Below, piece after piece: positions 1 through 8,588 of a DNA stretch of 21,108 nucleotides (position 1 is its first letter; each line of letters opens with the position of its first letter). This stretch comes from Gammaproteobacteria bacterium. Lineage in GTDB: Bacteria; Pseudomonadota; Gammaproteobacteria; UBA6429; Thiohalophilaceae. Position numbers and translations under genes: made by a program. The notes under the pieces were generated by a model, which was not told where the DNA came from, did no database searches, and saw only the letters and a list, made by a program, of their open reading frames with translations. Location of the stretch: positions 1 to 21,108 of the forward strand of contig DRJN01000272.1 of the NCBI GenBank assembly GCA_011052165.1, written 5' to 3'.

Positions 1-126
1 CCAGGGTTACGTCACTTTTGGGCGAGGTTCGGCCCAGGACGTTTATATGATGTTCCGGTTAAAATGGGCTGGCTGACAAAACCAGTCGATGAACAAGACT
101 TAAATCCAACCCCATTTTTTTTATGA
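1..126 (+). CDS. 3' end of an unidentified gene (41 codons)
   Basis: An open frame runs from the first base of the window to a TGA at 124-126. Its last residues include GRLYDVPVKMGWLTKP and it ends in NPTPFFL. The composition (W, F, P, charged residues, no stops) looks like a real protein C-terminus, but I do not recognise the family. The next gene starts 41 bp downstream on the same strand, so the two could be co-transcribed. The 5' part lies outside the window, so length and domains are unknown. Confidence 0.45.
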   Translation, partial: PGLRHFWARFGPGRLYDVPVKMGWLTKPVDEQDLNPTPFFL

Positions 127-166
127 ACAATTCAGTACCGCACTATGACAAATAACGAATAGTTAT

Positions 167-556
167 ATGCCCCGTCAACAAGATAGAATGCGACAAACTT
201 TGGGGAAAGTGATAGCAACTTCCTGGGTAGATCCTGATTTTAAATCTCGGCTATTAGCAAATCCAAGAGCGGTACTAGCCGAAGCCGGGTTGATGCCTCC
301 TCCGCAGTTAGAACTTAAGGTTATGGAAAATACGGCCCAAAAAATCTATATAACTCTACCTGCCCCATGGGCGGACACATCAGACCCCGATTTTATGCGG
401 CACTTGCAACAAAATCCAAGAGGGGTCTTATCTGAGGCCGGAATTCAGGTTCCGGATAATGCAGAAGTAGTTTTTCTGGAGAACACTAACAACAGAATGA
501 ATATTGTTTTGTCTGTTGCCCCAGGCCAGAAAGAAATATCTATAGAAAAGATTTAA
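167..556 (+). CDS. Tandem NHLP (nitrile-hydratase-leader-like) protein without a core peptide
   Basis: The 129-residue product consists of two copies of an NHLP-type unit, at about residues 18-66 and 68-118. Each copy has the family order DPDF (22-25; 73-76), NPR (32-34; 83-85), EAG (39-41; 90-92) and a hydrophobic strand ending in ENT (54-56; 105-107), then a second strand. NHLP domains are known as leader regions of ribosomally made peptide precursors and resemble nitrile hydratase alpha subunits. A normal precursor has one unit, often a GG-like cleavage site, and then a Cys/Ser/Thr-rich core. This protein has no cysteine, no GG site, and only a short charged tail (ending EISIEKI). It may be a carrier or scaffold, or a decayed precursor. 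The start at 167 lacks a clear ribosome binding site; the in-frame ATG at 188 is an alternative. Confidence 0.8.
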   Translation: MPRQQDRMRQTLGKVIATSWVDPDFKSRLLANPRAVLAEAGLMPPPQLELKVMENTAQKIYITLPAPWADTSDPDFMRHLQQNPRGVLSEAGIQVPDNAEVVFLENTNNRMNIVLSVAPGQKEISIEKI

Positions 557-999
557 TTATCTCTTTATGTTGTTGTTAATGACTAAACAACCACCGGCGC
601 AGTTGGCATGCCTGGCATCGACTCATGGCGTTGGTCATGTCAAATGACTTTCCATTACTCAGTTGTTATGACATACAGGTATTACTGGCGAACACATTAC
701 CGAATGCACAATACACAATACAATGAACAAATAATTTTGTTGTAGGTAGTACGCCGACACCGAAAAAGACAGGCGGCTGCGGAATTCTCCTTGCGAAAGC
801 AAAATCGGCAGCGAAGAAAAACGGCGAACACCGCTTAAATTGTTGAGATTTAATGAAATGAATGTGGCAAAGTGGAACTAATGGGCTAAGGAGTTTCTGA
901 TTGAGTGCTTCTTTGCTACTCCGGTGCAGGCCAGTACCAGAATAGTTCGTTCAAAGTTTCTCTGATTAATAAATTTTGGTAGGGAGGTTTTTCATAGAT
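557..999. other. Intergenic stretch, no gene seen
   Basis: The 443 bp between the NHLP gene and the glycosyltransferase contain no convincing reading frame on either strand. There is a short repeat of CACAATA around 709-722 and a weak hairpin (GTTGTT/AACAAC) just after the NHLP stop. No strong terminator and no good sigma-54 match were seen. The AGGGAGG at 981-987 is the likely ribosome binding site for the gene starting at 1000. Confidence 0.5.
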
Positions 1000-2805
1000 A
1001 TGCCTAAATATTTAAAAGAACCGTATTTAGATACCGGTGTACAACTGGCAAATCAAGGAAGATACCTTGAGGCTGAGATATACCTTCTTCAGAGTATCGT
1101 GGAGAATCCTTCAGATATTACAGCATACTGGAATCTGGCCTTGCTGCATGAGAAACTGGACAACCATGTATATAGTCAGCAGCTATGGAAAAGGCTTATA
1201 AGCTTAACTGAGGACGACGCCCCTATCAGGAAATTAGCCTCTTCCTATTATAGGGCTGATTATAGGGATGAGGACTTTAGATCCGCATTGTACTGGTTTC
1301 AGAAGATTAAGAAGCCTTCTCCAATAGATATAAATAACCTGATTGTTCTCCATAATGGGACAGGTCACACCAATGCTGTCAGGAGTCTGGCTGAGCAGCA
1401 TAATTACTTTACGAGTAAAATGGTTATGCCCTTTGTTTATGATTCCTCCGAAGAGATTGAATGCTACCGACAGACTTACGAAAGTTGCCTGGATGAATTA
1501 CTAAAGTCTGGCGAAAAAATGGCCTTTAAGGAACTGAGGCAGCAATATTGTCTGCCCTTTACCTTGAGGCTCTCGTATCATAATTGTAATAACCGCGATT
1601 TATTCAGAAAACAATACCAGACATTCACGAACATTTGTCCAGAATTGTCATACCAGAGTAATTTTTCGCAACGAGCAAGATCGGGCAGGCTCAGGGTAGG
1701 TTTTATTTCAGAATATTTCATGGATCATTCTGTTGCCAGGGATCGTGGCGGTATTATCGCGCATATTAGCCGTGATAAATTTGAAGTAATAACAATCTTT
1801 TTACAGAAGCCAAGAGATACTCTGGGTCGGTATATCTGGAATCATTCAGATAGGCATCTGATGCTCACTGAAAAATCAAACTATGATTATCTCGATGTCT
1901 GGAGAAATCAGATAGAAGAGTTAGAACTCGATGTTCTTATTTACTGTGATATAGGTATGTCAGTAGATACCTATTTTTTAGCATATTCACGACTTGCGCC
2001 GGTACAGATCACAACCTGGGGTCATTCCGACACATCAGGGATCGGAACAATCGATTATTTTATTTCCAGTGAACTTTTTGAGGATCCTGAGCGTTGTCAT
2101 GATCATTACACTGAAGAGCTGATTCTTACCAAGAGCATATGCACGTATTACATCAATCACTCAGTTAATATAACACATAATAAGCTGGCCAATAATATAG
2201 GTGAAAAATACTGGCTGGATAATGAATATTGCCATATTTACCTAAGTTTGCAGACGAAGCAAAAGTTTCATCCGGATTTCGATTATGTCTATCAGGGAAT
2301 ATTGGCTGGTGATCCTTGTGCTGTCATTGTCATGTGTGCAGTGACTTCGCAAGTGAAGGCGGAGTTTTATAAGCGTATCAGAAAAAAGCTGCGTGGCAAC
2401 ATCAGGCGATTAATTCTTCTGGAAAAGCAGCTGTCCCTAAATGAATACCTGGCATTGCTGAAATATGCACATGTCATACTTGATTCTTATCCATTTGGTG
2501 GGTGTAATTCCTGTTTTGAAGCATTCTATTTTGGGAAATGCATCATTACCAGGCCCAGTCACTTTATCAATGGCCGGTTTACCAGCGGTATGTATATGAA
2601 AATGGGAGTCACCGATCTCATTGCACATTCAAATGATGAGTATATTCAACTTGCACTGCGTGTGGCCAGTGACGATACCTACCGGGAAGCTTTAGAACAA
2701 CGTATCCGGGAACAGTCCGGGCAGCTGTTTGAGGATAAAGAAAGTGTGCGGGAGTGGGAGGACATCCTTGAAAGAGTGGCATCTCGCCTGCCAAGCCTAC
2801 GGTAG
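1000..2805 (+). CDS. Divergent TPR plus OGT/SPINDLY-type glycosyltransferase (GT41-like)
   Basis: The 601-residue product starts with one or two TPR-like helical repeats (about 8-80). A family-41-like catalytic region begins near residue 230: GFISEYFMDHSV (His243, matching the catalytic-region His of OGT), APVQITTWGH (333-342), then DYFISSELFEDPE. Next come a Lys within TKQKFHP (Lys422, the nucleotide-binding position) and GGCNSCFEAF with Glu507. The expected action is transfer of a sugar from a nucleotide sugar to protein Ser/Thr in the cytoplasm; donor and target are unknown. The catalytic half is much more divergent than in the OGT at 16295-18190. A TTG at 976 would add eight residues, but I prefer the ATG at 1000 because AGGGAGG lies 12 nt upstream. 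The gene is A/T-rich compared with the other OGTs. Confidence 0.8.
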   Translation: MPKYLKEPYLDTGVQLANQGRYLEAEIYLLQSIVENPSDITAYWNLALLHEKLDNHVYSQQLWKRLISLTEDDAPIRKLASSYYRADYRDEDFRSALYWFQKIKKPSPIDINNLIVLHNGTGHTNAVRSLAEQHNYFTSKMVMPFVYDSSEEIECYRQTYESCLDELLKSGEKMAFKELRQQYCLPFTLRLSYHNCNNRDLFRKQYQTFTNICPELSYQSNFSQRARSGRLRVGFISEYFMDHSVARDRGGIIAHISRDKFEVITIFLQKPRDTLGRYIWNHSDRHLMLTEKSNYDYLDVWRNQIEELELDVLIYCDIGMSVDTYFLAYSRLAPVQITTWGHSDTSGIGTIDYFISSELFEDPERCHDHYTEELILTKSICTYYINHSVNITHNKLANNIGEKYWLDNEYCHIYLSLQTKQKFHPDFDYVYQGILAGDPCAVIVMCAVTSQVKAEFYKRIRKKLRGNIRRLILLEKQLSLNEYLALLKYAHVILDSYPFGGCNSCFEAFYFGKCIITRPSHFINGRFTSGMYMKMGVTDLIAHSNDEYIQLALRVASDDTYREALEQRIREQSGQLFEDKESVREWEDILERVASRLPSLR

Positions 2806-2917
2806 CACGATTCGGAACGCACTATATCGCGATCCGGTATTTTTACTTTTCCATACCAGCGAGAAATTTCTGCCACATACTTGTGTGTCGATCCCGGAGT
2901 TATAACTGAATCTGGTG

Positions 2918-3101
2918 TCTGAATAGTTGAAAAAGAGCGGCGTATCTGGTTGATTTGTTGTTGCGAGACGCCAAAGCAACCGTTAGGAGATACGCCACTA
3001 TGAGCAAGAATAACGTTGTTGAACTGACAGGTCGAGACACGATTATCGACCCGTTGACGGATTTACTGAGAACGGGCACAGAGCAACTGATTTGCCAGGC
3101 A
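2918..3101 (+). mobile_element. 5' fragment of an IS256-family (Mutator-type) transposase
   Basis: An ATG at 3000 opens MSKNNVVELTGRD, then DPLTDLLRTG and EQLICQA. This is the characteristic N-terminus of IS256-family transposases. Similarity ends abruptly at about 3101, after some 34 of the usual ~400 residues. Upstream, the sequence from about 2918 (GGTGTCTGAATAGTTG) is in the right place for the left terminal inverted repeat, but no partner end is visible. A stop follows at 3192-3194, so no functional transposase can be made. Confidence 0.7.
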
Positions 3102-3190
3102 GGGGAACCGACCTTGTTCCAGGCGCTTCGACCAGACACAGTAACTGGAGCGGCCAAAATACAGCACTTTCATCTGTGGACGCTTACCAT
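3093..3190 (-). mobile_element. Internal fragment of an IS66-family TnpB (IS66 Orf2)
   Basis: Read on the minus strand, this stretch encodes KRPQMKVLYFGRSS followed by KRLEQGRFPCLA. This matches the K-x-LYW...(L/V)W-x-KRLE-x-x-RF-x-W signature of IS66 TnpB/Orf2 proteins. Only about 33 of ~115 residues remain. It abuts the IS256 fragment at 3093-3104 and ends at the stop codon of the VPVPA-CTERM gene, so the block is a scar of two successive insertions and deletions. Confidence 0.6.
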
Positions 3191-3895
3191 TTAATCCGAT
3201 TTTTTGCGACGTACAGCAACCCCTGCCAATCCAACAAGTCCTGTGCCGAACAACCAAACCGCTGCTGGAACAGGTACTGCGGACACTATCCCTTTTATGT
3301 GATAGCCATAGGGAACACCACCAAAGTTATGCAAAGTTGATGGTGGAATAATCGTTGCATAATCAAGCGCATAAGTTCCACCATCACCACAATTAGCCAG
3401 TGAACAGGTTATTGTTGCCACACCCGGGAGTGGGATGGCAGGTATGCCATTCCAGGCCACAGTCCAGCCACTGAAATCCAGAGTTTGGGTAAAGCCACCA
3501 TCATTGTTGACATCGTTGTCAATAACAGTGACGGGAGATGTTGTATAATGAAGGCCCGTGTTGCAGAAATAGCCCCAGGCTGCATCGATAGGTGCATTTT
3601 CAGTTCCATCGGGGAAACCACCGTGGCTCCCCCCGCCGTTCTGGATGATGCCCATAATCAGACCGCCATCAGATCCGGAGCTTACTGGTGTCCGAGTCGA
3701 ACTCATGGAAAAGAACGAACCATCAACGACAATAGCACCATATGTACAAGCGGGGTAGGTTCCTACATTACCAATACAAGCAGATACGCCCGGATCCACA
3801 GTTAACAAGGTACCTGTCACCAGATCGGCTTGCGTACTCATACTAATGGCCGTCAAACCAACGCCGACGGCTGCTGCTATTGCATTCTTTTTCAT
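3191..3895 (-). CDS. VPVPA-CTERM exported protein A
   Basis: The 234-residue product has a Sec signal peptide (MKKN, then an alanine-rich hydrophobic stretch, cleavage likely after Ala23). Its C-terminus is a classic exosortase-type tripartite signal: VPVPA at 207-211, hydrophobic helix AVWLFGTGLVGLAGVAV, basic tail RRKKSD. Proteins of this class are processed by an EpsH/exosortase-family enzyme and end up at the cell surface or in the matrix; none is encoded here. The mature part contains two cysteine pairs (within SACIGNVGTYPACTYG and ITCSLANC) and an Asp/Asn-rich NDVNNDGGF segment that could bind calcium. It is paralogous to the protein at 19822-20601. GGGGGTAGG precedes the ATG. A sigma-54 promoter match lies about 90 nt upstream. 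Confidence 0.88.
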   Translation of the reverse strand: MKKNAIAAAVGVGLTAISMSTQADLVTGTLLTVDPGVSACIGNVGTYPACTYGAIVVDGSFFSMSSTRTPVSSGSDGGLIMGIIQNGGGSHGGFPDGTENAPIDAAWGYFCNTGLHYTTSPVTVIDNDVNNDGGFTQTLDFSGWTVAWNGIPAIPLPGVATITCSLANCGDGGTYALDYATIIPPSTLHNFGGVPYGYHIKGIVSAVPVPAAVWLFGTGLVGLAGVAVRRKKSD

Positions 3896-3983
3896 TTCCT
3901 ACCCCCACGAAAACACTAAGACTTGAGCATTTTCTATTAGATGCCCATTACATAAATGAAATCTATTTGTATCTGCAGAACTG

Positions 3984-3998
3984 GCAAAAAACACGCCA
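3984..3998 (-). promoter_or_regulatory. Sigma-54 (-24/-12) promoter of protein A
   Basis: On the minus strand the sequence is TGGCGTGTTTTTTGC, fitting TGGCRYRNNNNTTGC with invariant GG and GC at the right spacing. It would start transcription near 3972, leaving a leader of roughly 77 nt. The paralogous gene B has a similarly placed match, which raises confidence. Sigma-54 control of PEP-CTERM genes through the PrsK/PrsR system is established in some proteobacteria. Confidence 0.6.
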
Positions 3999-4116
3999 AC
4001 AATTACAACCTTATGTATTGATAGACCTATTTACTGTGCAGCTTAATTTCAGTCAACAGGAGCAGGCTCAAATTGTAATATATCCCGACTACACAATAAA
4101 AATTAATTCATTGAAT

Positions 4117-4253
4117 AAATTACTCAAGAATACCGAGTTCTCTATAAGCGCTTAATTTCATTTGTATGGGATAGTTTGAAGCCATACATAAATTTCTTAT
4201 GGGCCAATGGGTTACAAATGCACAAATGAAAACTCGGCACTCTTGAGTAAATT
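4117..4253. repeat. Long imperfect inverted repeat (25-bp arms, 87-nt spacer)
   Basis: The arm at 4117-4141 (AAATTACTCAAGAATACCGA...) pairs with the arm at 4229-4253, matching at 21 of 25 positions. Inside the arms, ATTTCATTTGT near 4155 pairs with ACAAATGAAAA near 4221-4231. A 7-bp hairpin TGTATGG/CCATACA sits at 4163-4188. The sequence could fold as one long bulged hairpin or be the two ends of a small decayed mobile element. It lies upstream of the VPVPA gene A promoter and downstream of the methyltransferase gene. The rest of 3999-4414 shows no gene I would accept; AATCAATTGATT near 4386-4397 is a short palindrome. Confidence 0.5.
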
Positions 4254-4414
4254 ATAAGTTATTAAAATATACACTCAAAATAGTATATCAACACAGCAAA
4301 AACACCGTAAAGAATCTCGACTAGACGGTAATCTGTTAATAATGCGCCCGGAAGCAGCGGTTATTCGGCCTTTTATTATAATAAAATCAATTGATTATAT
4401 TTTATGAGCAGGTT

Positions 4415-5776
4415 TTAAGTAATATTCTGAAGTTGTCTATAATGCTTGTAAGGTGAAATGTTCTTGTATCTCAGAAAAATAGTGTCGTGCTCCTGGAATT
4501 CCGTGTACATATCTTCGAAGTCTTTTAGTAGTTGAGCTTTCTTTGGTGGAGCCATTCTAAAGTCAGGATCGGATTGCACTAGTTTTAATAGTTTTTTGAT
4601 TGTAGTCCTGCTGTCAATGTACTTAATAAAATATTTTGTATATGTCGAAATGTTAACTTGGACTTGTTTCTGAGTATTAGGGAAATTAATAGTCACGATG
4701 GATCCGGGTGATGCATTTTTTACGATCTCGTATAGAGATTTTGTGTTTGGTTCAAAAGGCAGACCATCACAAAAATAGGGGATATTCTCTACGTCATCAA
4801 AGGATGCAACTTTATTATTAGATGATTTTTTTGCGTAGAATATGTGTTTGTTAATATTTCCAGCAATATTTTCCGCTATTGCCTGTCGTTTCTTGAGGGG
4901 CATTAAATTTATTTTTTTTAGCAAGCATTGATCTTTAATAAACGTCGAAGGTTTATACAGAGACTTATTTTCTGCGAAATCTATTAGTTTTATATCGTTT
5001 GAGTCAAGCCATTCACAGAGTTTCATAACATCATATGCCTGATCCTGTGAGTGTAAAAATAAATCGAATATATGACTATCGTGTAACTCTGCATCGCCCC
5101 AAAAGGGTATTGGGCCGCACTTTAACCAGTTTGTTTCTGGTAATGAATCAATAATTGTCCGGGTGTTCGAGACTTTGGTAGCCAGAGTATCTTCAACAGA
5201 ATTTATCATTTTAAGCAGTTTCTGCATATAGTAAACATTGGTTCGCCCGTATTTTGCATACATCATAAGTCCCATTGCCCCATTACTTTTTAAACGGCTT
5301 GCCAGCGCTTGCAGGCCAAGGGATGGGTCTTTCAGGTGATGCAGTACGCCATAACAATTGATATAGTCATATTCCCCTATGTCCATTTCCTGTAAATCAA
5401 GCAACGAGCCTTGTATCCACTGAATATTATCCAGGGTACGAATTTTAGCCCGCTGTTGTGCTATGTGCATCGAAGTCTGGCTCATATCAAGGTAAGTCAC
5501 TTCTCCACAAAACCCGCGTAATTGCTCTGCCAGAAATATGACTGCATCACCAGTACCTCCACCTGCCACAAGAAAGCGAAGTTTTTGTTTTTCCGGGTTC
5601 AGTTTTCCATTGAAGCAATAATGGCTAATTTTTCCGATAAAATCGATGTCGGTAATTTTAATCGTAGTTAGTTCTTCTTCTGGATCGCGTGGCGGAAAGG
5701 GATATGATTCATATTGTTCACGGACAGATTTTGTGTAGTTATTTGATTTCATTGAAGTGCTCATGACAGTGATCAT
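4415..5776 (-). CDS. Class I SAM-dependent methyltransferase
   Basis: The 453-residue product has a full methyltransferase fold near its N-terminus: motif I FLVAGGGTGD (68-77), acidic YLDMS (Asp97) at the end of the second strand, IQGSLLDL (121-128), and YDYINCYGVLHHLKDP (137-151). It is preceded by VREQYESYPFPP, a short motif seen in many bacterial methyltransferases of surface-glycan or TPR-linked type. Residues after ~200 form a long, Lys-rich C-terminal part that I do not recognise. The substrate is unknown; modification of a sugar or protein side chain fits the context. There are ATGs at codons 1, 5 and 9, none with a clear Shine-Dalgarno, so the start is uncertain by up to 24 bp. The gene is A/T-rich and diverges from the next gene across 210 bp. 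Confidence 0.8.
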   Translation of the reverse strand: MITVMSTSMKSNNYTKSVREQYESYPFPPRDPEEELTTIKITDIDFIGKISHYCFNGKLNPEKQKLRFLVAGGGTGDAVIFLAEQLRGFCGEVTYLDMSQTSMHIAQQRAKIRTLDNIQWIQGSLLDLQEMDIGEYDYINCYGVLHHLKDPSLGLQALASRLKSNGAMGLMMYAKYGRTNVYYMQKLLKMINSVEDTLATKVSNTRTIIDSLPETNWLKCGPIPFWGDAELHDSHIFDLFLHSQDQAYDVMKLCEWLDSNDIKLIDFAENKSLYKPSTFIKDQCLLKKINLMPLKKRQAIAENIAGNINKHIFYAKKSSNNKVASFDDVENIPYFCDGLPFEPNTKSLYEIVKNASPGSIVTINFPNTQKQVQVNISTYTKYFIKYIDSRTTIKKLLKLVQSDPDFRMAPPKKAQLLKDFEDMYTEFQEHDTIFLRYKNISPYKHYRQLQNIT

Positions 5777-5986
5777 TGTGTACAGGTTTTACGATTACAG
5801 GGCCAAGAGAAGGGAGAGACTGGTATGCGTTCAGAGTACAATGTTAGCGCATGCTGAAAAATACGGTTATGATCAGAATTATAGACGGAATATTTCCACT
5901 AATAAAAAAATCGGCCCTTTTCGAAAATATCGCGAGCGTGTGCAATCAGCAATGCAGGCGACGAACCCAGCCTTATTTTAATTTTC

Positions 5987-8581
5987 ATGAGTATAAGCAA
6001 TATGCCGGAACAAGACACCACCAAACTGGCTGATGAGGCCCTCTCGCTGCTTGAAAAGGGCAATCTGACCGAAGCCGGTGTCCTTTATGATCAAATAATC
6101 CATATGGATGCCAATAATGCTGACGCCTGGATGATGCGGGGCGCCATCAGCGGCGAACTGGGCAATATCCAGGAGGCGGTATCGTCTCTTCGCCAAGCCC
6201 TGACACTGGAACCCAACCTGGCCGAAGCCCATTACCAGCTCGCTAACATGTTGCGCACCAGCGGCAATATCCAGGAAGCGGTCACCAGCCTGCAAAAAGC
6301 CGTCAAATGTGATCCGGATTATACGGAAGCATGGCTGATGCTGGGCGCCATCAACGGCATGCTCGAGAACTATGAGGGGGCCGAGAACTGCTGCCGCCGG
6401 GCTGCCGCCCTGCAACCGGATTCTGTAGGTGCTCACATGAACTTGGCCAATGCGCTTCTGCAGCAGGGTAAGCTTCAGGAAGCCACAGAAACTTACCAAG
6501 CCGTGGTAAAACTACAACCCGACCTTGCCATAGCGTGGCTCATGCTGGGGAGAGCCCGGATGCAGCTCAATAGGATTGAGGACGCAGAATCGGCATGTCG
6601 CCAAGCCATCATGCTGCAAGCCAATTCCCCTGACGCCCATTTTCTCCTGGGAAACGCACTGGAGGCCCAGGGCAGGACTGAAGATGCCTTGGCCCATTAC
6701 CAGCAGGCTCTACAAATCAACCCCGATTATACCGAGGCGCACACCCGCATGGGCATGCTACGGCACAGCAACGGAGACCACGATACGGCCGTGGCGAGCT
6801 ATCAGGTGGCATTGCGTCTTAATCCTAACCAGCCACTGATTCATTTCAATCTTGGGATCATACTCCAGGAACAAGACAAGGCTGGCGAGGCAGAGGCATG
6901 TTACCGCCAGGCCATACATCTCGAACCGGGCTACGCCAAGGCACATGCCAATCTGGGCTATGTGCTCCGAATCCAAGGCAAGCCCGAGGACGCGGTAACA
7001 AGTTATCAACAAGCACTGCAGATTGAACCCGATACCGCTGAGATCCACTACAATCTGGGCCTTAGCCTACAGAAACTCGGCCAATTCGATAAGGCCGCTG
7101 ACAGCTACCGCCAAGCATTGCGCATCAACCCGGATTACGTCGAGGCCCATGTCAGCTTGGCATCCATGCTCCAAATACTGGGGAATTACAAACAGGCTGT
7201 AACCAGCTACAGGCAGGCACTGCGCATCAACCCGGATTACGCCGAGGCCCACCACGGCCTAGCCACCACGCTCGCAATGCAAGGCTACCAGGTAGAAGCC
7301 GTAGAAAGCTACCGGCAGGCACTACGCATCAACCCGGATTACGTGGATGCCTATGTGGGCTTGGCAGCGGCGTTTATGCCTTTACAAAAACCCGAAAGAG
7401 CCCTGGAATATTGTGAACGGGCGCTGGAAATCAGACCTGACCATATCGATGCCATCGCCCTGATGGCCAACATCGCAGATCACACGGGTGATGTAGAGAA
7501 AACTTATGAACGAATAGCACCTCTACTAAATGATGGTGCCAATCAGATAAATATCGTGCTCGCCTTTGCCGGGATCAGCAAGGGGCTTGGTCGCCAGAAT
7601 GAAGCGATTCTTATGATGGAGCAGTTGCTGGAACAGGATCAAACACTGTCGGCCACCGGCAGGCGCAATCTTCACTTCAATCTCGGCAAACTCTACGATG
7701 CAACGGGCGAATATGACAGGGCCTTCTCCCACTATCAACAGGGTAACAAAGCGAAGCCTCTGACATTTGACCCCGATCTGCATGCGATCGAAGTAGGCTC
7801 CCTGATTGCGCTCTATAGTCGTGAGTTCATAACCAATATGCCGCGAGCCACGCCTCGCTCGAGGCGGCCTGTATTCGTCGTCGGCATGGCGCGCTCCGGC
7901 ACCAGTCTGGTCGAGCAGATTCTAGCCAGCCATCCGGAGGTATTTGGCGCCGGCGAGCTGCCTGATATCGTTCAACTTCCTCTTTCCCTCCATACCGTGC
8001 TGGGCACGGAAAAGCGTTATCCGCAATGCCTGCCCCTCTTGTCGCAGGACAAACTGGATGGGCTTGCGCAACACTATCTTGACCACTTGAAGGAACTGTC
8101 GCCCGATGCCGCGCGGGTTATTGACAAAATGCCTGGCAATTTCATGCACCTCGGCCTCATTGAGCTGCTGTTTCCGGATGCACGCGTAATCCACTGTATG
8201 CGCGATCCTCTGGATACCTGTCTGTCCTGTTACTTCCAGGACTTCTCTCGCAGCCACCCTTATGCCTACGACCTGACGAATCTGGGCGCCTTTTACAAAG
8301 GGTATCGGAAGGTAACACAACATTGGCGCCGGGTTCTGAGTATCCCGATACTGGAGATCCAATATGAAGAACTGGTAGCCAACCAGGAAACAATGTCTCA
8401 GAAACTGGTGGAGTTCTGCGGCCTGGCATGGGATGACCGCTGCCTCGATTTCCATAAGACCAAGCGTTTTGTAGGAACTGCAAGCTATGATCAGGTACGC
8501 CAGCCGATATACAAAAAATCTGCCGGCCGATGGAAAAATTATGAGCACCATATTGGAGCACTCAAAGAAGCCCTAAAGTAA
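5987..8581 (+). CDS. TPR-repeat sulfotransferase fusion
   Basis: The 864-residue product has some 15 or more TPR units of 34 residues across about residues 8-590, then a sulfotransferase domain. The PAPS 5'-phosphosulfate loop is GMARSGTSLVEQIL (633-646). The 3'-phosphate motif is RDPLDTCLSCY (739-749), preceded by VIDKMPGNF. Sulfotransferases of this type move sulfate from PAPS to a hydroxyl or tyrosine; the TPR superhelix presumably holds a protein or peptide substrate. Several units near the C-terminal end of the array carry almost the same DNA, CGCATCAACCCGGATTACG at 7121, 7223 and 7325 (exactly 102 bp apart), which shows recent repeat expansion. The ATG at 5987 lacks an obvious ribosome binding site; Met6 is an alternative. 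The next gene begins 7 bp after the stop and is probably co-transcribed. Confidence 0.9.
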   Translation: MSISNMPEQDTTKLADEALSLLEKGNLTEAGVLYDQIIHMDANNADAWMMRGAISGELGNIQEAVSSLRQALTLEPNLAEAHYQLANMLRTSGNIQEAVTSLQKAVKCDPDYTEAWLMLGAINGMLENYEGAENCCRRAAALQPDSVGAHMNLANALLQQGKLQEATETYQAVVKLQPDLAIAWLMLGRARMQLNRIEDAESACRQAIMLQANSPDAHFLLGNALEAQGRTEDALAHYQQALQINPDYTEAHTRMGMLRHSNGDHDTAVASYQVALRLNPNQPLIHFNLGIILQEQDKAGEAEACYRQAIHLEPGYAKAHANLGYVLRIQGKPEDAVTSYQQALQIEPDTAEIHYNLGLSLQKLGQFDKAADSYRQALRINPDYVEAHVSLASMLQILGNYKQAVTSYRQALRINPDYAEAHHGLATTLAMQGYQVEAVESYRQALRINPDYVDAYVGLAAAFMPLQKPERALEYCERALEIRPDHIDAIALMANIADHTGDVEKTYERIAPLLNDGANQINIVLAFAGISKGLGRQNEAILMMEQLLEQDQTLSATGRRNLHFNLGKLYDATGEYDRAFSHYQQGNKAKPLTFDPDLHAIEVGSLIALYSREFITNMPRATPRSRRPVFVVGMARSGTSLVEQILASHPEVFGAGELPDIVQLPLSLHTVLGTEKRYPQCLPLLSQDKLDGLAQHYLDHLKELSPDAARVIDKMPGNFMHLGLIELLFPDARVIHCMRDPLDTCLSCYFQDFSRSHPYAYDLTNLGAFYKGYRKVTQHWRRVLSIPILEIQYEELVANQETMSQKLVEFCGLAWDDRCLDFHKTKRFVGTASYDQVRQPIYKKSAGRWKNYEHHIGALKEALK
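7121..7343 (+). repeat. Near-identical 102-bp TPR-coding repeats
   Basis: CGCATCAACCCGGATTACG occurs at 7121, 7223 and 7325, each preceded by a CA(A/G)GCA(T/C)T(G/A)-like sequence and followed by GT/GC-(G/C)A(G/T)GC. The 102-bp period is one 34-residue TPR. A more diverged copy is at about 6714. The identity is at DNA level, so these are recent duplications, not just protein-level similarity. Confidence 0.85.
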
Positions 8582-8588
8582 TAACCAG

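Noticed and set aside
3880..4155. A 91-codon plus-strand frame ending LLKNTEFSISA
   Set aside because: It starts inside the 5' end of VPVPA gene A, covers that gene's predicted sigma-54 promoter and ends in the long inverted repeat. No ribosome binding site or recognisable domain. It could at most be the tail of a broken gene.
5757..5981. Plus-strand frames of 60-74 codons between the divergent methyltransferase and sulfotransferase genes
   Set aside because: They overlap each other and the methyltransferase start, have no ribosome binding site and resemble nothing; the interval is better read as a divergent promoter region.
7922..8551. A 209-codon minus-strand frame inside the TPR-sulfotransferase gene
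   Set aside because: It lies opposite the clear PAPS motifs of the sulfotransferase and has no features of its own; it is a shadow of the real gene.
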